A stretch of 10,748 bases of DNA, from positions 1 to 10,748 of the forward strand of contig JAOPUS010000123.1 in NCBI GenBank assembly GCA_025963345.1, written 5' to 3'. Numbering within the stretch: position 1 is the stretch's first letter; each line of letters opens with the position of its first letter. Shown here in pieces: positions 5,498 through 10,748 of the stretch. The position numbers were made by a program, and so were the translations under genes. The notes under the pieces are model-generated. The model was not told where the DNA came from, ran no database searches, and saw nothing but the letters and a program-made list of their open reading frames with translations. The stretch is from Blastococcus sp. (GTDB lineage: Bacteria; Actinomycetota; Actinomycetes; Mycobacteriales; Geodermatophilaceae).

Positions 5498-6014
5498 CAG
5501 CCAGCGGCTCGACGTCCCCCGGGGCCGGACCCGCAGTATCGGCGGCTCCCTGAGGCTCAACCCGGACGCGGTCGGCCAGTTCGCCGAGGGCATCGCCCGC
5601 TTCCTGGGCACCGGCCGGTTCCTCGCCGTCCAGACGATCCTCGTGGTCGTCTGGATCACGCTGAACGTCTTCGCCGTCCGGCTGCGCTGGGACCCCTACC
5701 CGTTCATCCTGCTCAACCTGGCGTTCTCCACCCAGGCCGCCTATGCCGCGCCGCTGATCCTGCTCGCGCAGAACCGGCAGGCCGACCGCGACCGCGTGCA
5801 GGCCGAGGAGGACCGCGCCCGTGCGGCGTCGATCCGCGCCGACACCGAGTACCTGGCGCGTGAACTCGCCTCGCTGCGCGTCGCCATCGGCGAGCTGGCC
5901 ACCCGCGACTTCATCCGCGGGGAGCTGGGCCGGCTGGTTCCGGGCGAGGGCGACGGCGACGAGCGCAAGAAGGAGAAGAAGGACAAGCCGCGACGTCGCG
6001 ACCCGGTCACCTGA
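5490..6014 (+). CDS. DUF1003 membrane protein
   Basis: 174 residues starting at the GTG at 5490, inside the last codons of the MgtE-like gene (8-bp overlap), so the two are certainly co-transcribed and probably translationally coupled. DUF1003 hallmarks: membrane helix 1 at about 44-63 (FLAVQTILVVVWITLNVF), DPYPFILLNLAFS at 68-80 leading into helix 2 (71-93), and the conserved LLAQNRQADRDR at 91-102, followed by a charged, probably coiled-coil stretch (EEDRARAASIRADTEYLARE) and a strongly basic tail (KKEKKDKPRRR). Its function is unknown. The constant pairing with a pore-less MgtE-like protein makes a membrane-anchored partner plausible. The gene is convergent with, and only 6 bp from, the small minus-strand gene that follows. 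Confidence 0.87.
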   Translation: MADSQRLDVPRGRTRSIGGSLRLNPDAVGQFAEGIARFLGTGRFLAVQTILVVVWITLNVFAVRLRWDPYPFILLNLAFSTQAAYAAPLILLAQNRQADRDRVQAEEDRARAASIRADTEYLARELASLRVAIGELATRDFIRGELGRLVPGEGDGDERKKEKKDKPRRRDPVT

Positions 6015-6020
6015 CGCGGA

Positions 6021-6410
6021 TCAGGGGACCTGCCGCAGCAGGTCGGACAGCCACAGGGCCCAGGGTGACGACGACCGCGGCCTGCACCGGCCGGCCCACG
6101 AGATTGGGCTGCGCGCCGCCGAGCAGGGCGCCCGGGAGCACCCCGGACCGCCGTGCCGCCCACGAGCGGCGAGCGCGGTGGCCGGGACGGCGGTGACCAG
6201 CGCGGCGGCCCGCCACGTGGGGGCGAACCGGCCGAGCAGCGCCACCGCGAGCACCCGAGCCGCTGGGTAGCTGCCCAAGTCCGCCGCCCAGCGCCAGCCG
6301 GACTCGTCGGCCGCCTTGGCCGAGATGCCGGCGAGCGCGCCGAGGAGCGCGAGCGCCCCCGTCCTGGTCAGTTCCGGCGCGCGGGACGTCCGCGTGCCGG
6401 TCTCGGTCAT
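6021..6410 (-). CDS. small membrane protein, DUF6518-like N-terminus, frame probably disrupted
   Basis: 129 residues from the ATG at 6410. The first 65 or so residues look like a real actinobacterial membrane protein (GALALLGALAGISAKAADES, then WAADLGSYPAARVLAVALLGRFAPT), reminding me of the DUF6518 family, though I hold that name loosely. The middle (about residues 83-116) turns Arg/Ser/Cys-rich and unprotein-like, while another frame over roughly 6160-6060 reads hydrophobically (SGVLPGALLGG, NLVGRPVQAAVVVTLG). The last residues in the original frame, ALWLSDLLRQVP, look normal again. Two compensating frameshifts, or decay of a once longer gene, would explain this. It lies 51 bp downstream of azlD on the same strand, so it is probably the third gene of that operon. 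No obvious ribosome site. Confidence 0.5.
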   Translation of the reverse strand: MTETGTRTSRAPELTRTGALALLGALAGISAKAADESGWRWAADLGSYPAARVLAVALLGRFAPTWRAAALVTAVPATALAARGRHGGPGCSRAPCSAARSPISWAGRCRPRSSSPWALWLSDLLRQVP

Positions 6411-6461
6411 CGAGACGGATGGTGGCGGAACCGGCGGCTGCGGTGGGCTGCGACGCGCGGC

Positions 6462-6779
6462 TCACCCGGTGACGACGTGCACCAGCGCGCCGGCCGCCCC
6501 GGCCAGCAGGAGGACGACGATGAACGGAGCCCGCCAGGCCAGCGCGAGCGCGGCCACGGCGAGGCCCACCAGCCGGCCGTCGAGCACGAGGCCCCGGCCA
6601 CTGGTCGCCGCCTGCACCGCGACCAGCGCGGCCAGCAGCGCGGCCGGCACGAAGTCGACGATCCGGGCGACCCAGGGCTGCTCCACCCACGCGGCCGGGA
6701 CCGACAGGCCGGTTAGCTTGAGGAGGTAGCAGCCCAGGGATCCGGCGAGGACCGCCGCCCACAGCGCGGTGCCGCTCAT
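6462..6779 (-). CDS. azlD: AzlD family branched-chain amino acid export subunit
   Basis: 105 residues, the normal AzlD length. It has three or four hydrophobic segments: 5-25, then FVPAALLAALVAVQA at about 43-57, 69-82 and 85-104. It also has the typical pattern of an N-terminal LAGSLGCYLLKLTGL followed by a VDFVPAALLAAL region. AzlD is the small membrane partner of AzlC; together they export branched-chain amino acids or analogues such as azaleucine. The ATG overlaps the azlC stop in an ATGA, so the two are translationally coupled. No ribosome site is needed beyond that coupling, although GGAGG is present inside the azlC 3' end (GAGGAG just upstream). Confidence 0.87.
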   Translation of the reverse strand: MSGTALWAAVLAGSLGCYLLKLTGLSVPAAWVEQPWVARIVDFVPAALLAALVAVQAATSGRGLVLDGRLVGLAVAALALAWRAPFIVVLLLAGAAGALVHVVTG

Positions 6780-7489
6780 GCCATCTCCTCCGACGCCGTG
6801 GGTCGCTGGCCGGCCCGCGGGCGCCCGGCCAGCGCGACCGCCACGACCGCCGCCACCACCTGGACCCCGGCCGGCACGAACGGCGTCAGCGCGAGAGCGA
6901 CGACCGCACCGCCGACGGCCACCCGGCGCTGGGTCGCCGCCTCCGGAAACGTCTTCCGCAGCCGGGGCCAGAGCAGCGCCAGGAAGGCAGCGGGGACGAC
7001 GGCGTCGAGGGCAGCCTGCGCCGTCCCACCCAGTCCCGCGGCCCCCAGCGCGCCGACGGCGGTCATGGCGTTCCAGGTCAGGTAGATCGATGCGCCCGTG
7101 ACGAGGAAGGCCAGCTTGCCCAGCGCGCGATTCGGGGCGGCGAGGGCCATCGCCGTCGTCTCGTCGATGACCCAGTGCGCCGTCCCGATCCGGCGCAGCA
7201 CGCCCCGCGGTTGCAGCAGCGGCACGAGCCGGACGCCGTAGACGGTGTTGCGGGTGCCCAGCAGCAACGCGCTCCCGACGGCGGCCAGCGCGCTGCCCCC
7301 GGCGCCCAGGACGCCGACCAGCGCGAACTGCGAGGCGCCGGTGAACATGAGGGCGGACAGGCTCATCGCCTGCCAGATGTTCAGCCCGGCGGCGTCGGCC
7401 GCGGCCCCGAAGGCCACGCCGTAGAGACCCACCGCCAGGCCGAGCCCGACGGCGTCGCGCAAGGTGGCCGTGCGTTCGGGGGATGACAC
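6776..7489 (-). CDS. azlC: AzlC family branched-chain amino acid export permease
   Basis: 237 residues from a GTG at 7489. Family motifs: VGLYGVAFGAAADAAGLN at 20-37, the signature FTGASQFALVG (49-59), RNTVYG (80-85) and HWVIDETTA (105-113), with about seven membrane helices. AzlC with AzlD forms an exporter for branched-chain amino acids. I chose the GTG because it lies seven bases after TAACCT (7502-7497 on the minus strand), which makes a leaderless start likely, and because the frame's upstream extension to 7786 has no AzlC similarity and runs into the mrp gene. AzlD overlaps its stop. It is divergent from mrp across a 187-bp gap. Confidence 0.87.
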   Translation of the reverse strand: MSSPERTATLRDAVGLGLAVGLYGVAFGAAADAAGLNIWQAMSLSALMFTGASQFALVGVLGAGGSALAAVGSALLLGTRNTVYGVRLVPLLQPRGVLRRIGTAHWVIDETTAMALAAPNRALGKLAFLVTGASIYLTWNAMTAVGALGAAGLGGTAQAALDAVVPAAFLALLWPRLRKTFPEAATQRRVAVGGAVVALALTPFVPAGVQVVAAVVAVALAGRPRAGQRPTASEEMA

Positions 7490-7496
7490 TCCGGCG

Positions 7497-7502
7497 AGGT
7501 TA
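7497..7502 (-). promoter_or_regulatory. -10 box (TAACCT) for leaderless azlC transcript
   Basis: On the minus strand TAACCT is followed by exactly seven bases and then the GTG of azlC, the spacing expected when transcription starts at the first base of the start codon. The 17-bp upstream position reads TCGGTG, only a weak -35. Confidence 0.4.
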
Positions 7503-7584
7503 GACAGGCGCTTCGGCGACACCGACGACCGCCTCGTGCGCGGCAGATCACCCTCCGCCGGGCGGCACCCCGGCTCTCCCGCCG

Positions 7585-7590
7585 TACAGT
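7585..7590 (+). promoter_or_regulatory. possible -10 box (TACAGT) for mrp
   Basis: TACAGT fits TAnnnT and would give a leader of about 80 bases before the mrp ATG at 7677. No good -35 is visible upstream. It is the best plus-strand candidate in the azlC/mrp intergenic region. Confidence 0.3.
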
Positions 7591-7676
7591 GACAGGCGAC
7601 CCGATCGCGCAGGTCGTTGCCCTCCTCAGGCCGACCGCCGGACCAGGGTCCCCCGTTGAAGGAGACACACGCAACG

Positions 7677-8837
7677 ATGACCGAAACGCTGACCGGCTCG
7701 CCGGCGCTGGACGCCGTCAACGCCGCTCTGGCCACTGTCCAGGACCCGGAGATCAACCGCCCGCTCACCGAGCTGGGCATGGTCAAGGACGTGCAGATCG
7801 GGGCCGGCGGCGACCCGGGCGCCGTCCGCGTCGAGGTCTACCTGACCGTCGCCGGCTGCCCCATGCGCGAGACCATCACCAACCGGGTCACCACCGCCGT
7901 GTCCGCCGTCCCCGGTGTGACGTCGGTGCAGGTCGTGCTCGACGTGATGAGCGACGAGCAGCGCGCGGAGCTGCGCAAGACCGTCCGCGGCAGCGACACC
8001 GCCGAGCCGGTGATCCCGTTCGCCCAGCCGGGCTCGCTCACCCGCGTCTACGCGGTCGCCTCGGGCAAGGGTGGTGTCGGCAAGTCCAGCGTCACGGTGA
8101 ACCTGGCGGCGTCCCTGGCCAGGCGAGGACTGTCGGTCGGTGTCGTCGACGCCGACATCTACGGCCACTCGGTGCCGCGCATGCTGGGCGTCGAGGACAA
8201 GCCGACCCAGGTCGACAACATGATCATGCCGCCGCAGGCCTACGGCGTGAAGGTCATCTCGATCGGCATGTTCACCCCGGGCAACACCCCGGTCGTGTGG
8301 CGCGGGCCGATGCTGCACCGCGCTCTGCAGCAGTTCCTCGCCGACGTGTGGTGGGGCGACCTCGACGTCCTGCTGATGGACCTCCCCCCGGGCACCGGAG
8401 ACGTGGCGATCTCGGTGGCCCAACTGGTGCCCCACGGCGAGATCCTGGTGGTGACGACGCCGCAGCTCGCCGCCGCCGAGGTGGCCGAGCGGGCCGGGGC
8501 CATCGCCACCCAGACCCACCAGCAGGTGGTCGGGGTCGTGGAGAACATGTCCTGGCTCGAGCTGCCGGACGGCTCGCGCATGGAGGTCTTCGGCTCCGGT
8601 GGTGGCGAGGCCGTCTCCGACGCGCTGACCAAGACCCTGGGTGCCCGGGTGCCGCTGCTGGGCCAGATTCCGCTGGACACCCGGCTGCGCGAGGCCGGCG
8701 ACGCCGGGGCCCCGATCGTGCTGGCCCAGCCCGACTCCCCCGCCGCGCAGGCGCTGGAGAAGATCGCCGACGGCCTGGCCACCCGCCAGCGCGGGCTCTC
8801 GGGCATGTCGCTGGGCCTCACACCCGTTCGCCGGTAA
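7677..8837 (+). CDS. mrp: Mrp/ApbC-type Fe-S cluster carrier ATPase
   Basis: 386 residues. The ATG at 7677 is preceded by GAAGGAG, though 12 bases away; the frame is open further up to 7617 but has no similarity there. Residues 10-95 form the MIP18/DUF59 domain with Cys61 in AGCPMRETITN. Residues 120-370 are the P-loop ATPase: deviant Walker A SGKGGVGKSS (129-138), DADIYGHS (158-165), and the Walker B-like VLLMDLPPGTGD (231-242). The C-terminal ending RGLSGMSLGLTPVRR is nearly that of mycobacterial Mrp. The protein is expected to be a cytosolic dimer that holds and passes on Fe-S clusters. The CxxC pair found after ENM in many Mrp/ApbC proteins is missing here (ENMSWLELPDGS), as I recall it also is in the mycobacterial protein. 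It is convergent with tatB. Confidence 0.92.
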   Translation: MTETLTGSPALDAVNAALATVQDPEINRPLTELGMVKDVQIGAGGDPGAVRVEVYLTVAGCPMRETITNRVTTAVSAVPGVTSVQVVLDVMSDEQRAELRKTVRGSDTAEPVIPFAQPGSLTRVYAVASGKGGVGKSSVTVNLAASLARRGLSVGVVDADIYGHSVPRMLGVEDKPTQVDNMIMPPQAYGVKVISIGMFTPGNTPVVWRGPMLHRALQQFLADVWWGDLDVLLMDLPPGTGDVAISVAQLVPHGEILVVTTPQLAAAEVAERAGAIATQTHQQVVGVVENMSWLELPDGSRMEVFGSGGGEAVSDALTKTLGARVPLLGQIPLDTRLREAGDAGAPIVLAQPDSPAAQALEKIADGLATRQRGLSGMSLGLTPVRR

Positions 8838-8845
8838 CGCGCTCA

Positions 8846-8929
8846 GAACGCCCGCTTCTGGGGTGTTCCTCCCGCTTCCGGGGTCCTGCAGGACTCCAGC
8901 AGCGGGAGGAGCACCCCAGAAGCGCGTTC
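8846..8929. terminator. 84-nt near-continuous hairpin between mrp and tatB
   Basis: The arms 8853-8875 and 8902-8924 pair over 23 bases with one G-U. Beyond a two-base bulge the pairing continues (GAACG 8846-8850 with CGTTC 8925-8929). The apical part GGGGTCC-TGCA-GGACTCC is itself a hairpin. It lies 9 bp after the mrp stop and 4 bp before the tatB stop end, so it serves both convergent genes. Confidence 0.8.
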
Positions 8930-8932
8930 GGG

Positions 8933-9328
8933 CTAGGTCGCGTCGGGGTCGAACGGCGGCGGGGTCGCGTGGTCGCGGGGACGGACGGCGTCCCGTGCAG
9001 CGACCGCACCGGCCACGCCACCGGCGGCCAGCCCGGACGAGCCGGTGGCACTTCCCCGCTGCGCGGTCGGCGGCTCGTCGTCGCCGAGCAGCTGGCTGCG
9101 GATGAACGTCTTCGGGTGGTACTTGCGCAGGTCGAGGTCGCGCAGCTCGGGCAGGTCGTCGCCGAGGGACTCGTTGACCTGCTCCCGGACGCCGCTGATG
9201 GCCTCCCGCAGCTTCTTCAGCCCCGTGGCGGCGTCCTTGGCCAGGCCCGGCAACCGCTCCGGACCGAAGATGAAGAGCGCGGCGAGCGCCAGGACGATGA
9301 TCTCGCCCCAGCCGATCGAGTCGAACAC
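8933..9328 (-). CDS. tatB: Sec-independent (twin-arginine) protein translocase subunit TatB
   Basis: 131 residues from a GTG at 9328 with a strong GGAGGAGGGAG upstream. The N-terminus MFDSIGWGEIIVLALAALFIFGPERLPGL is classic TatB: a short periplasmic-side start with a Glu (residue 9) at the membrane edge, a single membrane helix to about residue 21, the FGPERLP hinge and then an amphipathic helix (LAKDAATGLKKLREAISGVREQV), followed by an acidic, proline-rich tail. TatB with TatC forms the receptor that recognises twin-arginine signal peptides of folded proteins. It follows htrA on the same strand across 138 bp filled by two repeat elements, an order shared with the mycobacterial sigE-rseA-htrA-tatB locus. 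It is convergent with mrp. Confidence 0.93.
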   Translation of the reverse strand: MFDSIGWGEIIVLALAALFIFGPERLPGLAKDAATGLKKLREAISGVREQVNESLGDDLPELRDLDLRKYHPKTFIRSQLLGDDEPPTAQRGSATGSSGLAAGGVAGAVAARDAVRPRDHATPPPFDPDAT

Positions 9329-9363
9329 CGCGCCGCTCCCTCCTCCGTCCGTCCCAGCGTAGG

Positions 9364-9457
9364 CGGCCCCGTCCAGGGAGCCGCCCTGAGCGTGCGAAGG
9401 GTGGGCAGGACGGCCCCCTGCAGGGTCCCGCCGCGAGCTTGCGAGTGGGGGGCAGGG
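9364..9457 (-). repeat. intergenic GAGC-TGCGAG element, tandem copies C2 and C1 (3' end of htrA)
   Basis: There are two adjacent 47-bp units, 9364-9410 and 9411-9457, identical at 36 of 47 positions. Each starts CGGCCCC and carries the core (GAGCGTGCGAA at 9388-9398, GAGCTTGCGAG at 9435-9445). They fill the htrA-tatB gap, starting about nine bases after the htrA stop. The first unit's left end matches the element at 3146-3159. Likely a transcription attenuator or mRNA stabiliser between the two genes. Confidence 0.6.
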
Positions 9458-9466
9458 GGGTGTTTT

Positions 9467-10748
9467 TCAGGCCGTGTCGAGCGTCGCCTCGACCTCGCGG
9501 GACCCGCCACCGCGCACGACCTCGACGGTGACGGTGTCGCCGGGGCGGTGCGCGTCGATCGCGACGACGAGCTCCTCCGAGCTGCCCACCGCCTTGCCCT
9601 CGACGGCGATGACGATGTCCTCCTCGCGGATGCCCGCGGCGGCGGCCGCGCTGCCGGGCTCCACGTTGAGCACCAGGGCGCCGTCGCGCGCGCCGTCGGT
9701 GACCGAGCGGGTGTTGACCCCGAGGGCCGCGTGCACCGCCGAACCGGTCGAGATGAGCTGCTCGGCGATGTCGCGCACGGTGTCGATCGGGATCGCGAAG
9801 CCCAGGCCGATCGACCCGCCGGCGCCGGTGGAGGCGATGGCGGTGTTGATCCCGATGACGGCGACGCTGTCGTCGACCAGCGCGCCGCCGGAGTTGCCCG
9901 GGTTGATGGGTGCGTCGGTCTGGACGGCGCTGATCACGGCGTTGGTGTCGCTCCCCTCCCCGGCCAGCCGGACCGGCCGGTCGAGGGCGCTGACGATGCC
10001 GCTGGTGACCGTGCCGGCCAGGCCGAGCGGCGAACCGATGGCCACGACCGGATCGCCGACGACGACGTCGCCGGAGGTGCCGAGCGAGGCGGTCACCAGG
10101 CCCGGCTTCTCCACCTTCAGGACGGCGATGTCGCTGGCCGGGTCGCGGCCGACGATGCGGGCCGCCGAGCCGCTGCCGTCGGAGAAGACCGCGCGGATCT
10201 CCGCACCCTCGACGCCGTCGGCACCGGACACCACGTGGTTGTTGGTGACGATGTAGCCGTCCTCGCCCTTGATGACGACGCCGGAGCCGGTCGCACCGGA
10301 CTGTCCCACCCGCACCTCGATGGAGACCACCGCCGGGGTCACGGCAGCGGCGATGCGCGCCACCGACCCGGGCTCGCTGTTGCCCCCGGTGCCGACCTGG
10401 CCCAGCTGCGTGCCCGGCGACAGCAGCGGCGGCTCGTCGGCGGTCCGCGTGAGGACCCAGCCCACGCCGCCGCCCACCGCGCCGACCAGGAGGACGGCGA
10501 GGAGCACCAGCACCGACATGCGCACGGAGAGGTCGCCCAGCCGGAGCTTCTTGCGGCCCTTGGCGTCGACGATCACCGGACCCGGCTGGGCGGCCTCGTC
10601 GTAGACCGCCGGGGCACCCAGGCCGGCGGGGGCGTAGGGGTCCCGCCACGGGTCCTGGCGGGCGTCGGCCTTCCACCACGGTCCGGCAGCCGTCCGGCGG
10701 CGGCCCGGCCGACCGCCCGGGGGGTCCTGCAGGCCGCGCTGACCGGCC
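9467..10748 (-). CDS. htrA: HtrA/DegP-like S1C serine protease with PDZ domain (5' end outside window)
   Basis: The frame is open from the stop at 9467 to the right edge. Translation upstream of the GTG at 10576 continues for 57 codons without a stop and looks real (GPWWKADARQDPWRDPYAPA), so the true start is beyond the window. Numbering from that GTG: a membrane anchor at about 20-42, a linker, then a trypsin-like domain with His114 (TNNHVV), Asp149 (DPASDIAV) and Ser229 (GNSGGAL), and one PDZ domain at about 283-366 (LGVNTR, then VEPGSAAAAAGIREEDIVIA). It is a membrane-anchored, extracytoplasmic quality-control protease with the triad intact. The proline- and tryptophan-containing cytosolic N-terminus is typical of actinobacterial HtrA next to sigE/rseA. 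The position upstream of tatB supports an envelope-stress role. Confidence 0.92.
   Translation of the reverse strand, partial: AGQRGLQDPPGGRPGRRRTAAGPWWKADARQDPWRDPYAPAGLGAPAVYDEAAQPGPVIVDAKGRKKLRLGDLSVRMSVLVLLAVLLVGAVGGGVGWVLTRTADEPPLLSPGTQLGQVGTGGNSEPGSVARIAAAVTPAVVSIEVRVGQSGATGSGVVIKGEDGYIVTNNHVVSGADGVEGAEIRAVFSDGSGSAARIVGRDPASDIAVLKVEKPGLVTASLGTSGDVVVGDPVVAIGSPLGLAGTVTSGIVSALDRPVRLAGEGSDTNAVISAVQTDAPINPGNSGGALVDDSVAVIGINTAIASTGAGGSIGLGFAIPIDTVRDIAEQLISTGSAVHAALGVNTRSVTDGARDGALVLNVEPGSAAAAAGIREEDIVIAVEGKAVGSSEELVVAIDAHRPGDTVTVEVVRGGGSREVEATLDTA

Noticed and set aside
6007..6762. A 251-codon minus-strand frame over azlD and the small membrane gene
   Set aside because: Most of it is a shadow of azlD. 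Only its last part (about 6160-6060) looks protein-like, which I report as a possible frameshift of the 6021-6410 gene.
7490..7786. N-terminal extension of AzlC to 7786
   Set aside because: It overlaps mrp in antisense and has no AzlC-like residues. The GTG at 7489 has a -10 box at leaderless distance.
10576..10578. GTG at 10576 as the start of htrA
   Set aside because: The frame continues upstream for 57 codons to the window edge with protein-like, family-like sequence, so the gene is truncated by the window.
7626..10679. A 1017-codon open frame on the minus strand spanning mrp, tatB and htrA
   Set aside because: It is antisense to mrp and out of frame with tatB and htrA, and its product is Arg/Gly/His-rich low complexity. 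Long spurious frames are expected at this GC content.

Overview
The window is very GC-rich, uses many GTG starts and has G/C at nearly every third codon position. Gene content and order suggest an actinobacterium, probably of the Geodermatophilaceae (Blastococcus/Geodermatophilus/Modestobacter type). That family placement is inferred from protein recall, not from a search. I see no tRNA, rRNA, CRISPR array, insertion sequence or phage gene.

Left part (1-2072): the N-terminal third of an acyl-CoA dehydrogenase runs off the left edge on the minus strand. A divergent small proline-rich DUF4190 membrane protein follows, then a minus-strand HpcH/HpaI-type CoA-ester lyase. The dehydrogenase and lyase look like the methylsuccinyl-CoA dehydrogenase and malyl-CoA lyase partners of an ethylmalonyl-CoA pathway cluster, which would continue to the left. 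A perfect 22-bp stem separates the convergent DUF4190 and lyase genes.

Middle part (2242-6410): a DMT/EamA exporter and a PhzF-family isomerase lie on the minus strand. Facing them on the plus strand is a transcription unit that opens with two tandem 77-bp repeats. Each repeat encodes a 26-residue mini-ORF, and mini-ORF 1, mini-ORF 2 and a membrane-less MgtE-type protein (PRC barrel + MgtE_N + CBS pair) are chained by GTGA stop/start overlaps. A DUF1003 membrane protein overlaps the end of the MgtE-like gene. The 77-bp repeats contain alternating complementary 8-mers that could form mutually exclusive hairpins, one of which would hold the start codon of the MgtE-like gene. This is the most unusual structure in the window.

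Right part (6021-10748): an AzlC/AzlD branched-chain amino acid exporter pair on the minus strand is followed by a small membrane protein that looks frame-disrupted. Then come plus-strand mrp (Fe-S carrier/ApbC ATPase), and minus-strand tatB and an HtrA-type serine protease whose start lies beyond the right edge. The set htrA, tatB, mrp, DUF1003 and MgtE-like recalls the sigE-rseA-htrA-tatB-mrp neighbourhood of mycobacteria, here with azlCD inserted.

Intergenic DNA holds a recurrent roughly 45-50 bp element with a GAGC-x-TGCGAG core. Four copies at three loci all lie directly after stop codons of minus-strand genes, and very strong hairpins lie between the convergent gene pairs. No gene-free stretch exceeds 300 bases.
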